A stretch of 64,000 bases of DNA from Parasutterella excrementihominis YIT 11859 (GCF_000205025.1 NZ_GL883687.1:1-64000); one strand, 5' to 3'. Shown: positions 44,526 through 53,638, counted from the first letter of the stretch. Numbers and translations are program-made. Notes: generated from the sequence alone by a model not told the origin.

Positions 44526-45314
44526 TTATTTGATGTATTGGTCTTCCCACTTAGCCATAGTGCCGTTGTCCTTGATGGTCTTCATCCAGTCATTGACGGC
44601 AGCCTCAAGTTTCGGATAACCCTGTTTCATCAGGATACCGAAGTGATTTTCTGTAAAGGGTTTGTCGACTAACGGAGCGGCAACCTTAGGATTGTCCTTA
44701 GCATAGCGGCGAGCTTCCATGGTTTCGGTGATCATGACATCGGCTTTTCCTTCACCGACTAAGCCCGGAATCTCGGCGTTGTGCTCATGCATCATGAGCT
44801 GAGCTTTCGGAGTCATTTCCTTGGCAAACTTTTCGTTTGTGCCGCCCGGGTTGTACATGACGCGAACAGTCGGCTGGTTGACGTCGTTCAATTCTTTGAA
44901 CTGACCGGCCTTGTTCTTAGTAACGAGAATGGTTTTGCCGAAGGTGAGGTAGCCGTCGGACATAGTCATGACTTTCTTGCGGGCGTCGGTAACGGTAATA
45001 CCGCTCATGGCAACATCAAATTTATCGGCCATCGTGTCGGCCTGCAAGGTCTTCCAAGTTGTCGGAACATATTTGAGTTTGACGCCGAGGTACTTAGCTA
45101 AGGACTGTGCCATTTCTGCGTCAAAGCCTTCGTATTTTCCGGTTTCTTTGTTAAGGTAGCTCATCGGCTTGTAATCGCCGGTAGAACCGACTAAGAGTTC
45201 GCCGGAGACCTTAATTTGTTCTAAGGAGCGGGCCTCTGCCATGCTGGCGAAGGCAGCAGTCACAGCAGCTAAGGATAAAACCAAAATGGAAGTGACAAGT
45301 TTTCCGTGCTTCAT
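44526..45314 (-). CDS. PheC-like periplasmic cyclohexadienyl dehydratase or amino-acid-binding protein
   Basis: A 262-residue exported protein with a Sec signal (about residues 1-28) and the type II periplasmic-binding fold. It follows cyclohexadienyl dehydratase PheC closely: VGSTGDYKPMSY, KFDVAMSGITVTDARK, and the marked NPGGTNEKFA. PheC converts prephenate and arogenate to phenylpyruvate and phenylalanine in the periplasm. The family evolved from solute-binding proteins and the two are hard to separate by sequence; absence of ABC permease or ATPase genes nearby favours the enzyme. Start ATG 45314 has AGGAG upstream; a longer frame begins at 45395. Confidence 0.72.
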   Translation of the reverse strand: MKHGKLVTSILVLSLAAVTAAFASMAEARSLEQIKVSGELLVGSTGDYKPMSYLNKETGKYEGFDAEMAQSLAKYLGVKLKYVPTTWKTLQADTMADKFDVAMSGITVTDARKKVMTMSDGYLTFGKTILVTKNKAGQFKELNDVNQPTVRVMYNPGGTNEKFAKEMTPKAQLMMHEHNAEIPGLVGEGKADVMITETMEARRYAKDNPKVAAPLVDKPFTENHFGILMKQGYPKLEAAVNDWMKTIKDNGTMAKWEDQYIK

Positions 45315-45495
45315 TTTTATAAGTTCTCCTAAACGAGGTTTGATCGATTCAGTATACGACTCAAAACCATCTAAAACAAAAATAAATCCCATCATTTCAA
45401 AAGAATTCGCAAATATTTCCCGTTTTACTTACGACGAATGGGAACGTAAGGCCTTTTAGTTCTAAGGTTAAAAAGTATAAAAAATTTTTGAGATG

Positions 45496-46269
45496 CTATT
45501 TTATCAAAAGATCTGAATAATCAAATAAATGCCAGTCTCTCGAATAAGAAGCATGCAAATAATTACCCCATTCAAGACGTTCGATGACTTGTCGCATAAG
45601 GCCGCTCGGCTGATCATCAATGGTGAGACGTTTTTGAGTACGAGGATGAATGAAGCTGATTCGACCGCAGTGGAGTAGGAGGCGGTCTCCGCCGAAATAT
45701 TCGGCAAGGACACGGTTAAGCGGTCCTTTGCCGTAAGTCGCATCTCCGATAATGGGATGCGCGAGATGTTTGAGGTGGCGTCTTAACTGATGACGTCTGC
45801 CGGTGGCAAGCTCAAGCAGGACTAAAGAGAGGCGAGTGGTATCAAACTTGCCGGAAGAAACGGGAACCTCTGATTCAGCCACTCTGTGAAGGTAAGAAAG
45901 CGCGTCCTGTGCTTCTGTCTTTTGCACACGTAGATAGGGATCGACGGGAGGCTTCAGCGCATGGCGAACCTCAATATCCTCTGGTGCCCAGCCGCGGACG
46001 ACCGCGTAATAACGCTTGTGAAAGGTCTCATGAGTTTGCTGACTCAGTGCCGAAACTATCTCCCTGTTGAGCCCGAACATCAGGATTCCGGAAGTGCCTC
46101 GATCCAGACGATAAACCGGACTCACGCGTCGGCCGATCTGATCTCGCAGCAACTGCAGTGCAAACTCGGTGTCGCCGTTGGCAATTTCCGTTCGGTGCGT
46201 CAGCATCTTTTCCGGCTTGGAGACAACGACAAGGTCTTCGTCTTGATAGAGGATTTTCAGTACGGTCAT
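45496..46269 (-). CDS. truC: tRNA pseudouridine-65 synthase TruC
   Basis: A 257-residue RluA-family enzyme. VSKPEKMLTHR near residue 18, the catalytic YRLDRGTSG (Asp near 56), KRYYAVVRGW near 85 and the long TGRRHQLRRHLKHLAHPIIGD block match E. coli TruC, which modifies U65 of tRNAs, better than the rRNA synthases RluA, RluC or RluD. No S4 domain is present. It lies on the same strand upstream of the PheC-like gene, 181 nt apart. Confidence 0.87.
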   Translation of the reverse strand: MTVLKILYQDEDLVVVSKPEKMLTHRTEIANGDTEFALQLLRDQIGRRVSPVYRLDRGTSGILMFGLNREIVSALSQQTHETFHKRYYAVVRGWAPEDIEVRHALKPPVDPYLRVQKTEAQDALSYLHRVAESEVPVSSGKFDTTRLSLVLLELATGRRHQLRRHLKHLAHPIIGDATYGKGPLNRVLAEYFGGDRLLLHCGRISFIHPRTQKRLTIDDQPSGLMRQVIERLEWGNYLHASYSRDWHLFDYSDLLIK

Positions 46270-46308
46270 GAGCGGAAAGTTCGGAGAAGGAAGCGCCGGC
46301 AGAGGGAT

Positions 46309-46348
46309 CGGTAAAAAATAAGGACTCGATTCTAGCGAACCGAGTCCT
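46309..46348 (-). terminator. Rho-independent terminator of the YeiH-like gene (reverse strand)
   Basis: AGGACTCG and CGAGTCCT (46348-46341 and 46328-46321) form a perfect 8-bp stem, followed on the reverse strand by TATTTTTTACC. Confidence 0.85.
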
Positions 46349-46377
46349 AAGAAGAAAGATGAAACTAAAGCATCAAA

Positions 46378-47400
46378 TTAACCGCGGATCAGGAAGATGC
46401 CGATAATGACCCACAGCAGGAGGAAGACTGTATCGATGCTCATCAGCACGATCGGTGTCCAGCCGACTTCCTTCAGTTTGCCCAGAGAGGTCTTTAAACC
46501 AAGGGCAGAAATGGAAATCAAAATGAACAGTCTGGAGATTTCGCCGAGTGTGTTGGAGACATTCGTCGGAATGATTCCGGTGCAGTTCAAAGCGGCCAGA
46601 GCGATGAAGCCGAGCAGGAACATCGGAATGTTCTTGTACCAGGGCTTGGCTTTCTCTTCTTCAGTGCGATGTGCCTTAGAGGAAAAGACAAACATGAAGA
46701 TGATGAGGATCGGGATCAGAAGAGCGACACGAATCATCTTCGTCAAGCTCGCGATTTCCAGTGCGTCCGGGCCGATCATGGCGCCGGCGCCCACGACCTG
46801 TGCAACGTCGTGAATGGTACCGCCTAAGAAGATGCCGGCATCGATGTGGTCAAAGCCGCACCATCCGGAGATGAACGGATAAAGAACCATAGCGAGGGTG
46901 GACAGGGCGGTAACCGTGACCACGATAGCAAGCAGAGCCTGCTCTCTTAACTGCTTATGGTTGAATGTGGCAGCTAAGGCAATAGCGGCAGACGCACCGC
47001 AAATAGCGGTAGAGGCGGCAGCCAGTGTGCCTTCGGTAAGCGGCCACTTAGAAAAACGGGTAATGAAAGCGCCGAAGAGTAGTGTGGCAAACACACCGCC
47101 GATAATCATGGCAAGCAGGGCCGGAGACAGGAGTCCCAGCTGGCTCGCGGTGATTTTGGCACCTAACAGGCCTACGCCCCATCGGAGAACGGTTGTGGAG
47201 CAAAAATGAATACCGGCAAGCGTTCTCCGGTCCTCTGAGAGGAAGTGGAAAGCCATACCGATTAACAAAGCGAACAAAACAGCAGGACCGCCGTAGTGCT
47301 CAGAGACGAATAGTGAGGCAGCGCCGATAATGACGGCCATAAGTGTTCCGCGCCAGCGCGTTTCCAGCCAGTGTTTCAAACTCACTTTTTCTGTGGTCAT
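46378..47400 (-). CDS. YeiH-family (UPF0324) putative anion exporter
   Basis: A 340-residue inner-membrane protein with about 10 segments. TAICGASAAIALAA near residue 135, FLGGTIHDVAQVVGAGAMIG near 190 and SISALGLKTSLGKLKEVGW near 295 are hallmarks of the YeiH/UPF0324 family, often called putative sulfate exporters. The substrate is not established. It starts 3 nt after the aminopeptidase P stop codon and is probably in one operon with it. Confidence 0.88.
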   Translation of the reverse strand: MTTEKVSLKHWLETRWRGTLMAVIIGAASLFVSEHYGGPAVLFALLIGMAFHFLSEDRRTLAGIHFCSTTVLRWGVGLLGAKITASQLGLLSPALLAMIIGGVFATLLFGAFITRFSKWPLTEGTLAAASTAICGASAAIALAATFNHKQLREQALLAIVVTVTALSTLAMVLYPFISGWCGFDHIDAGIFLGGTIHDVAQVVGAGAMIGPDALEIASLTKMIRVALLIPILIIFMFVFSSKAHRTEEEKAKPWYKNIPMFLLGFIALAALNCTGIIPTNVSNTLGEISRLFILISISALGLKTSLGKLKEVGWTPIVLMSIDTVFLLLWVIIGIFLIRG

Positions 47401-47403
47401 GTT

Positions 47404-49218
47404 TTAAATTTCTCTTGTGTTCCATACGAGCCACACAATGGTGCGCTCGTCATGAATGTGCGGGAGCACCTTCTGACGGACAAGAGTGTGGTACTCGTTC
47501 AGCCATTTCTTTTCGTCGGGCTGCAGCCTTTCCGGAATGACGGCAGAAAGGTCTATCGGACAAAGAGTTAGTGTTTTGAATTTCAAGAAACGTCCGAATT
47601 CATTTTCTTCTGCGAATTCGGTCGCCACTAAATTTTCAATGCGGATACCCCAGCGGCCGGGACGATAAATACCGGGTTCATCACTGGTCACCATGCCTTC
47701 GGACATTGCTGTCTCTTTCGAGATAAACGCATCGGAACGAGGGCTTATCCGCGGGTAACTAATCCTCTGCGGCCCTTCGTGAACATTAAGGAAAAATCCG
47801 ACGCCGTGGCCCGTTCCATGCCCAAAATTAGCAAAATGTTGCCAGATCGGTTCACGCGCTAAGGGATCTAATAATTGTGAAGAAATACCGTCGGGAAATA
47901 CGGCCATCGCAAGACGTATGTTTGCCCGTAATACGGCGGTGTAATCTTCTTTCATCAGATCGGTTGCTTTCCCGATCAATTTTGTGCGGGTGATGTCGGT
48001 CGTACCTTCGGGAAATTGAGCTCCGGAATCAATGAGAAGGAAGCCGTTATCCTTAATCGGGGCGCCTCCGGACTTATCGGGTTGATAGTGGGGGAGTGCG
48101 GCGTTGGAGCCGAATGCAGAGATGGTTTCAAAGCTCAGAGAAATATATCCCGGAAGAGATTTTCTGAAGAAAAGGAGCTTGTCGGCGAGGGACTGCTCCG
48201 TCATTTCTTCTTTGCCCAAATTGCGATCGAGCCAGGCAAAGAATCGCACCAAGGCAACCCCGTCTTTGATCATGGCGTCAGATATCAGATTGATCTCTTC
48301 GGGCGTCTTGAGTGCTTTCATGCGTTCAATAGGATTAGGCAATTCCAGCTGAGTGATCTGCTCCGGCAGGTGAGACAGCAAAGACGCATTGATTTCTTCC
48401 GGGTCAGCCAGCACCGTTCCTGAGGAAAGAGAGGCGAGCGTCTTGCCGACACAATGGTAAGGAGCTAAAGCAACACCGTCCCGGAACAATAACTCTCTCA
48501 GATTGGCAGGGACTTTCTCTTCGTTAATGAAAAGCGTTGCAGTGCCCTTGGACGGAATCAAGGCGTAGGCGTAGAAGACGGGATTGTTTGGAACGTCGGA
48601 TCCGCGGAGGTTAAAAATCCATGCGATATCGTCGAGCTTCGAAGTAAGCAGATAGTCCGCACCTTCTTTTTTGAGAACCTCACGCAGAGCGGTAAGTTTC
48701 TGTTCTCGGTTTCGCGGGGAAACTGTATGGTCAAAGATCGGCTTTTCAGCGCGTTCCGGTCTTTCTTCCCAGATGGTTTCTTCGGGCGTCTGACGAACCA
48801 GCGAGAGATGAAGATGTTTCTCGGCAAAAACTCGGGCGTAATTCTTGGCGTCTTTGCCGGAAATCAATTCGGAGTTGATGCCGACACAGTCGTTGGCCAT
48901 CAAGTGCGCGGCAAACCAGTCGGCAGACTCCGCGGCGTAGCCTTGGTTGAGTTTAACGAGTTCAATGCCGGAGCCCTCGAGCTGCTGCTCGGCCTGAACC
49001 CAGTAGCGGGAGTCGGTGACAAGCGCTGCGGCGTCCTGAGTCACTAAGAGAGATCCTGCAGAGCCCGTGAAGCCCGAAAGCCACTTGCGGAAGGCATAGT
49101 GTTCATCCACGTATTCGGAAAGATGAGGGTCTGCCGTCGGGACGATCCAGCCGTTGAGACCGTGATCTTTCAAAAAAACACGTAATGCAGACACTCTGCT
49201 GCTGATAGAGGAGTTCAC
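47404..49218 (-). CDS. Aminopeptidase P-family Xaa-Pro peptidase (M24)
   Basis: A 604-residue cytosolic peptidase with two creatinase-like N-terminal domains and a C-terminal pita-bread M24 domain, the long three-domain form. The five metal ligands are seen: Asp in LLIDSGAQF, Asp in TTDITRT, His in GHGTGHGVG, Glu in TSDEPGIY and Glu in GIRIENL. It removes the first residue from peptides with proline in second position. It is the likely first gene before the YeiH-like carrier. Confidence 0.93.
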   Translation of the reverse strand: MNSSISSRVSALRVFLKDHGLNGWIVPTADPHLSEYVDEHYAFRKWLSGFTGSAGSLLVTQDAAALVTDSRYWVQAEQQLEGSGIELVKLNQGYAAESADWFAAHLMANDCVGINSELISGKDAKNYARVFAEKHLHLSLVRQTPEETIWEERPERAEKPIFDHTVSPRNREQKLTALREVLKKEGADYLLTSKLDDIAWIFNLRGSDVPNNPVFYAYALIPSKGTATLFINEEKVPANLRELLFRDGVALAPYHCVGKTLASLSSGTVLADPEEINASLLSHLPEQITQLELPNPIERMKALKTPEEINLISDAMIKDGVALVRFFAWLDRNLGKEEMTEQSLADKLLFFRKSLPGYISLSFETISAFGSNAALPHYQPDKSGGAPIKDNGFLLIDSGAQFPEGTTDITRTKLIGKATDLMKEDYTAVLRANIRLAMAVFPDGISSQLLDPLAREPIWQHFANFGHGTGHGVGFFLNVHEGPQRISYPRISPRSDAFISKETAMSEGMVTSDEPGIYRPGRWGIRIENLVATEFAEENEFGRFLKFKTLTLCPIDLSAVIPERLQPDEKKWLNEYHTLVRQKVLPHIHDERTIVWLVWNTREI

Positions 49219-49239
49219 TGAAGCCTCCGCAATGGAAAA

Positions 49240-49596
49240 TTAATAAACTTTGCGAATCGTTGCCGAGAGCGGAGTGCCGCTTTCGTCGTTTTCAATTGTC
49301 TGGCGGCCGATGTGCATCTTCTCAACGCGCCAGCCGGCGTCGCGCAGTTCGTTCAACGTTGCAACGACGTCCAAGTCGGGGCATTCAAACGAGAATCCGC
49401 CGAGTTTGGTGCCGGCGGTAAAAAGTCCCGCACCCTTGCATACCGTTTCTGTACGCAAAGGAGCATCCAGCAGCGGGTCAAGTCCGGCGCGATCGACGTG
49501 CGGAGTAAAGGCAGAATGCGATCCTGTGGAAGAACATCCTGCTAAGGCCAACGCAGCAAGCGCTGCAGCAGTCGAAAGTAAGCGTTTACTCACCAT
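49240..49596 (-). CDS. Small lipoprotein of unknown function
   Basis: A 118-residue predicted lipoprotein with signal and lipobox LAGC (Cys21). The mature part has a Cys pair (TVCKGAG and FECPD) and a small alpha/beta segment DVVATLNELRDAGWRVEKM. No family is recognised. Its start overlaps the end of the second DAHP synthase gene by 11 nt, so it is cotranscribed with it, but no functional link is evident. Confidence 0.75.
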   Translation of the reverse strand: MVSKRLLSTAAALAALALAGCSSTGSHSAFTPHVDRAGLDPLLDAPLRTETVCKGAGLFTAGTKLGGFSFECPDLDVVATLNELRDAGWRVEKMHIGRQTIENDESGTPLSATIRKVY

Positions 49597-50701
49597 TTAA
49601 TTTCTTATCCAAAAGACGACGATTGGTCATGCGCAACGCATGTTCGGTGGTTTCCCAGTCAATGCAGGCATCAGTGACGGAGACACCGTATTTAAGCTGA
49701 GACAGATCAGCAGGAATCTTTTGATTGCCAGCGTTAATGTTGCTCTCCAGCATGACGCCGCAAATCGATTTGTTGCCGTTGACAATCTGGGTAATGCAGT
49801 CGTTCAAAACGAAGGGCTGCAGGTCGGGATTTTTCATGCTGTTGGCGTGCGAGCAGTCGACAACGATGCGGGAGTCGACGCCGGCATCCTTGAGGGCTTT
49901 CTCGGCCAGCATCACGCTCACGGTATCAAAGTTCGGACGTCCGCCGCCTCCGCGGAGCACTAGGTGGCTGTAGCGATTGCCTTTGGTCTTGATGATAGAG
50001 CTTTGGCCGTTTTCATAGATACCTAAGAAGTAGTGGCTTTGGCGGCTGGCTTTGACGGCGTTAATCGAGCTGTCCAGAAGGCCGTCGGTGCCGTTCTTAA
50101 AACCGACCGGAGCGGACAGACCGCTCGCCATTTCTCTGTGGGTTTGACTTTCGGTTGTGCGCGCACCGATGGCATACCAGCTGACGAGTTCGCCCAAGTA
50201 CTGCGGACCGAACGGGTCCAATGCTTCGGTCGCAACAGCCAGACCCATCTCATTGATTTTGATCATGAGCTCACGGGCCTTGAGCATACCCTTTGCCATA
50301 TTGAAAGAGTTGTTCATGTCCGGGTCGTTGATGTCCCCCTTCCAGCCGACGACCGTTCTAGGCTTCTCGAAATACACGCGCATGACCGGGAAGATTGTCT
50401 CTGAGATGTGTTCTGAGAGTTCGGCTAAACGCTGAGCGTAATCCAGGGCCGCCTTCGGGTCGTGAATGGAACAGGGACCGGTAATGACCATCAAACGGTT
50501 ATCTTCTCCCGTCAAAATCTGCTTGATTTGATTTCTGCTCTTGTTGACGTTCTCGGCAGCAGCTTCGGTAAGAGGCGCCATCTTTTTGATCTCAGCCGGT
50601 GAAGGCATCGGCGCGAAACCTTCAATATTGATGTCTTCCAAAGAAAAACCGGCTTGTTGCTTCACTTCGTTTAATTTCGGAGTTTGCATAAACAACCACA
50701 T
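49586..50701 (-). CDS. DAHP synthase, class I (second isoenzyme)
   Basis: A 371-residue 3-deoxy-7-phosphoheptulonate synthase. Active-site motifs are intact: TGPCSIHDP, FEKPRTVVGWKGDINDP, GARTTESQTHRE, and DCSHANSMKNP. The N-terminus is longer and different from the isoenzyme at 17.7 kb, so feedback control probably differs; which amino acid it senses cannot be told. The start is uncertain: ATG 50701 or ATG 50689, neither with a clear ribosome-binding site. A terminator-like hairpin ends two bases before the first ATG, and a TATAAT lies at 50769-50774. Confidence 0.93.
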   Translation of the reverse strand: MWLFMQTPKLNEVKQQAGFSLEDINIEGFAPMPSPAEIKKMAPLTEAAAENVNKSRNQIKQILTGEDNRLMVITGPCSIHDPKAALDYAQRLAELSEHISETIFPVMRVYFEKPRTVVGWKGDINDPDMNNSFNMAKGMLKARELMIKINEMGLAVATEALDPFGPQYLGELVSWYAIGARTTESQTHREMASGLSAPVGFKNGTDGLLDSSINAVKASRQSHYFLGIYENGQSSIIKTKGNRYSHLVLRGGGGRPNFDTVSVMLAEKALKDAGVDSRIVVDCSHANSMKNPDLQPFVLNDCITQIVNGNKSICGVMLESNINAGNQKIPADLSQLKYGVSVTDACIDWETTEHALRMTNRRLLDKKLNGE

Positions 50702-50702
50702 T

Positions 50703-50740
50703 AAAAAATCGGCCGAAGCGGCGCAAGTGTCAGGCTTCGG
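50703..50740 (-). terminator. Terminator-like hairpin in the leader of the second DAHP synthase
   Basis: Reverse-strand CCGAAGC (50740-50734) pairs with GCTTCGG (50719-50713), followed by CCGATTTTTT right at the start codon. It lies about 22 nt after the expected transcription start for the TATAAT at 50774-50769. It may be a premature terminator, but no aromatic leader peptide is found with it. Confidence 0.55.
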
Positions 50741-50854
50741 TCATAAACAAAACAAGTATCCTTGTCCGATTATAAGAAGGCGACCGAGGAAAAACTCCCG
50801 AGGCCGCCTAAAAGTTATTGCTCTAGCAAACGGGAAAAGCCGTGCAATGCATAG

Positions 50855-52126
50855 CTATTGCCCACGGGCGGTTCTGCGACGGACAGACGGTTTACCGTCG
50901 GAGCGTTTGAAGCCGGCCGGTCCGTTTCTTCTTGGTCCGGGTCTGCGGTTTTTGTTCTGAGGCTTTGTCGGAGCAGAAACCTTCCAATCGGAGTAATCCA
51001 GTCTCGGGAAGTCAGACAAAGGCAGCGGCTTCTTGATGAACTTTTCGATTGCGGCAAACTGCGGCAATTCCTCCGGAGAAACCAGCGAATAGGCTTCGCC
51101 TGCTTCACCGGCACGTCCCGTTCTGCCGATACGGTGAACGTAGTCTTCCGCCTGCTGAGGCAGTTCGTAGTTGACGACCTGAGGAAGTTTTTCAATATCT
51201 AAGCCGCGGGCTGCGATGTCGGTGGCGACCAAGATCGGCAGCTTGTGCTCTTTGAACTCTCTGAGCGCTGTCGTTCTGGCGTTCTGAGATTTGTCGCCGT
51301 GAATGGCTTTGGCGACCAGGCCGTCTTTGAGTAGATGGCGAACCAGCTTATCTGCGCCGTATTTGGTTCTGGTAAAGACCAAAACCTGGTCCCATTGGTT
51401 ATCGACGATGAGATCGCGGAGTACGGTGTGCTTATCGGCTTTCGGAACTCTGTAAAGGGTTTGGCGAACCAGCGAAGAGTCCTTATTTCTTTCGATTTCA
51501 ACGGACTCAGGCTTGTTCAGGAATTCGGAGGCTAGCTTTTTAATTTCCGGCGAGAACGTGGCGGAAAAGAGCAGTGTCTGACGATCCGGAGGAAGCGCTT
51601 TCAGAATGCGCTTTAAGTCCGGAAGGAAGCCCATATCCAACATTCGGTCGGCTTCGTCCAGAATGAGGATGTGCGTCTTAGATAGATCTGCAAAACCCTG
51701 GTTCATGAGATCGAGCAGGCGCCCCGGTGTCGCCACTAAGAAATCCAGCCCTTTGGCGATGGCAGCCTTTTGCGGATTGATGCCCACGCCGCCGAAAACG
51801 ACGGCAGAGCGTACACCGAGGTCTTTACCGAGAGAAAGAATGGTTTCTCCGACTTGTGCGGCAAGCTCTCGAGTCGGAGTCAGAACTAAAACACGAGGAA
51901 CACGCTTTTGATAAAGCGTCGGTTCTTCGATGATCTTCTGCAGCATCGGCAGAACAAAAGCAGCCGTTTTACCTGTTCCGGTCTGAGCGGCTGCCAAAAG
52001 ATCGTATCCCTGTCGAACGAGCGGGATGGCTTTCATTTGAATCGGAGTCGGCGACGTAAAACCGTTGACTTCGATTAGCTTTTCTAATTGGGGTGCAAAC
52101 CCAAGTGTCTTAAAAGAATTCGACAT
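50855..52126 (-). CDS. rhlE: DEAD-box RNA helicase (RhlE-like)
   Basis: A 423-residue ATP-dependent RNA helicase. Motifs in order: AAQTGTGKT (I), PTRELAAQ (Ia), ILDEADRMLDMGF (II), LLFSATFS (III), VATDIAARGLDI (V) and HRIGRTGR (VI). The C-terminal tail is short, basic and rich in Pro/Arg/Lys, as in RhlE-like proteins that act on ribosome assembly and RNA decay. It is divergent from the FKBP gene. Confidence 0.9.
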   Translation of the reverse strand: MSNSFKTLGFAPQLEKLIEVNGFTSPTPIQMKAIPLVRQGYDLLAAAQTGTGKTAAFVLPMLQKIIEEPTLYQKRVPRVLVLTPTRELAAQVGETILSLGKDLGVRSAVVFGGVGINPQKAAIAKGLDFLVATPGRLLDLMNQGFADLSKTHILILDEADRMLDMGFLPDLKRILKALPPDRQTLLFSATFSPEIKKLASEFLNKPESVEIERNKDSSLVRQTLYRVPKADKHTVLRDLIVDNQWDQVLVFTRTKYGADKLVRHLLKDGLVAKAIHGDKSQNARTTALREFKEHKLPILVATDIAARGLDIEKLPQVVNYELPQQAEDYVHRIGRTGRAGEAGEAYSLVSPEELPQFAAIEKFIKKPLPLSDFPRLDYSDWKVSAPTKPQNKNRRPGPRRNGPAGFKRSDGKPSVRRRTARGQ

Positions 52127-52262
52127 TCAATGAGTCCTCTTTGAATTCGTTGCAGTGTAGTGCCAATTCAGTTCTCAATCTGAGGGATTACACCAATAGG
52201 GGGAACCAAGTGAGCCTAAAATCTAAGAATCATTAGTGAAGCGCCAATGGGAGGCGATAACG

Positions 52263-52676
52263 ATGTTTGGTATTGACACTCAAGACATACAAGACTTAAA
52301 GATTGTGGACGTCAAAGTCGGAACAGGTGCTGAAGCAAAGCCCGGTGAACTCGTTCGTGTTCATTACACAGGCTGGCTCGAAGACGGTACAAAGTTTGAT
52401 TCCAGCGTTGACCGCAACGAACCCTTCGAATTCCCGCTCGGTGCAGGATATGTTATCCAGGGCTGGGACCGCGGCGTAGCCGGTATGAAAGTCGGCGGTG
52501 TTCGCCGTTTGTTTATTCCGTCTCAGTTAGCCTACGGTGACAGAGGCGCCGGTTCTGTTATTCCTCCGAATGCAACATTGATTTTTGAAATCCAGCTGCT
52601 CGGAGTTAAAGACAACGGCAAATGGCAGCTTGAAGAAGATGTCATCACTCCGGTGTCTGCACCTGATGTGAAGTAG
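52263..52676 (+). CDS. FKBP-type peptidyl-prolyl isomerase
   Basis: A 137-residue cytosolic single-domain FKBP. KPGELVRVHYTGWLEDGTKFDSS, VIQGWDRGVAGMKVGGVRRLFIP and YGDRGAGSVIPPNATLIFEIQLL contain the conserved aromatic and Asp residues of the active pocket. No signal peptide. The start is the ATG at 52263, where GGGAGG at 52249-52254 fits; an in-frame GTG at 52236 precedes that site. It catalyses cis-trans isomerisation of X-Pro bonds. Confidence 0.93.
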   Translation: MFGIDTQDIQDLKIVDVKVGTGAEAKPGELVRVHYTGWLEDGTKFDSSVDRNEPFEFPLGAGYVIQGWDRGVAGMKVGGVRRLFIPSQLAYGDRGAGSVIPPNATLIFEIQLLGVKDNGKWQLEEDVITPVSAPDVK

Positions 52677-52699
52677 CAAGCTAGATAAGGTTGCAACAA

Positions 52700-52733
52700 G
52701 CCGCTTGGATGAGAAAGTCTGAGCGGTTTTTTT
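52700..52733 (+). terminator. Terminator of the FKBP gene
   Basis: CCGCT at 52701-52705 pairs with AGCGG at 52722-52726 and is followed by seven Ts. Confidence 0.75.
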
Positions 52734-52845
52734 GTGCCTGCGTATTTCTGAGTCTCAGCAAGCAAAAATCCAAAAGTTACGTTGCACGCGACAACCTATT
52801 CTTCTGGAATATATTTTGAAAAAGTAGGCTCTTAGGAAAAACAAA

Positions 52846-52880
52846 CGCCTGCCGGCAGAGTAGCTGTCTGCTGACAGGCG
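52846..52880. terminator. Long hairpin terminator of the MBL-fold gene
   Basis: CGCCTG-CGGCAGA on one side and TCTGCTG-CAGGCG on the other form a long, nearly perfect stem. On the reverse strand TTTGTTTTTCC follows; on the forward strand ATTTTTC follows, so it can act both ways. Confidence 0.78.
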
Positions 52881-52892
52881 AGAATTTTTCGA

Positions 52893-53507
52893 TTACAGGA
52901 AGGCGTTGTGCTCTTTCTCGTAGCCGATGGAGGTCCCAGGTCCGTGGCCCGGATAGACAATTGTGTCATCCGGCAAAGAGAAGAGCTCGGAGCGGATCGA
53001 TGTCACAAGCTGTTCATGACTGGAGAACGGGAAGTCCGTTCTGCCGATGGATTCTAAGAAAAGCGTGTCGCCGACAAAGACGCACTTTTCTTTCTTGAAG
53101 TAATAAGCCACAGAGCCCGGTGTGTGTCCGGGAACACTCAAAACTTTGCATTCAAGTCCGGCAAACTCTGTCTTATTTCCCGGCTCAATGCTGACGGATT
53201 CAAATTTAGGGACAGCAGGAAAGCCGGAAGATCCGCCCTGCCCAAGAACTGTGGAAGCGATGACTTTATCTTTTTCCGGCGTATAGACCGTAGCGTGCGT
53301 TTCGGCAGCTAAAGCGGCAACGCCATAAAGATGGTCAAAGTGCATATGCGTGATGCAGATTGCTTTCAGCTCTAACCCGTGCTCTTTGAGATATTTGCTC
53401 CCGGGAGCGGGGTCTCCGCCGACATCAATTGCAACAGCTTGGCCTTCGTAGCTAACGAGATAGCAATTGGTTTCTAAGGGGCCGAGAGGAAAAACAGCAA
53501 CAGACAT
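52893..53507 (-). CDS. MBL-fold hydrolase (glyoxalase II-like)
   Basis: A 204-residue metallo-beta-lactamase-fold protein with THMHFDH (H54, H56, D58, H59) and further metal ligands in PGHTPGS, FVGDTLF and YPGHGPGT. It resembles the small GloB-like hydrolases that act on thioesters of glutathione or similar. Start at ATG 53507, with AGGCG just upstream; a longer frame from 53579 would add a non-conserved extension. Confidence 0.88.
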   Translation of the reverse strand: MSVAVFPLGPLETNCYLVSYEGQAVAIDVGGDPAPGSKYLKEHGLELKAICITHMHFDHLYGVAALAAETHATVYTPEKDKVIASTVLGQGGSSGFPAVPKFESVSIEPGNKTEFAGLECKVLSVPGHTPGSVAYYFKKEKCVFVGDTLFLESIGRTDFPFSSHEQLVTSIRSELFSLPDDTIVYPGHGPGTSIGYEKEHNAFL

Positions 53508-53592
53508 AATGCGCCTCATAAAACAAAGTGTTTTGATTATAGGAAGGAGGCGATGTTCACTAGCGCGTGAGAACCTCACAACGGACGCAAAG

Positions 53593-53617
53593 AAAAAGCC
53601 TCCGAGATGGAAGCTTT
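53593..53617 (-). terminator. Rho-independent terminator of pdxY
   Basis: On the reverse strand AAAGCTTCC pairs with GGAGGCTTT (one mismatch, loop ATCTC), followed by TTTCTTTG. It begins 22 nt after the pdxY stop codon. Confidence 0.72.
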
Positions 53618-53638
53618 TAGAGCGATGAAAATTTTGAG

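Noticed and set aside
50775-50815. Imperfect hairpin after the helicase gene as its terminator
   Set aside because: AGGCGGCC/GGTCGCCT forms a stem, but with mismatches above it and no T-run afterwards on the reverse strand.
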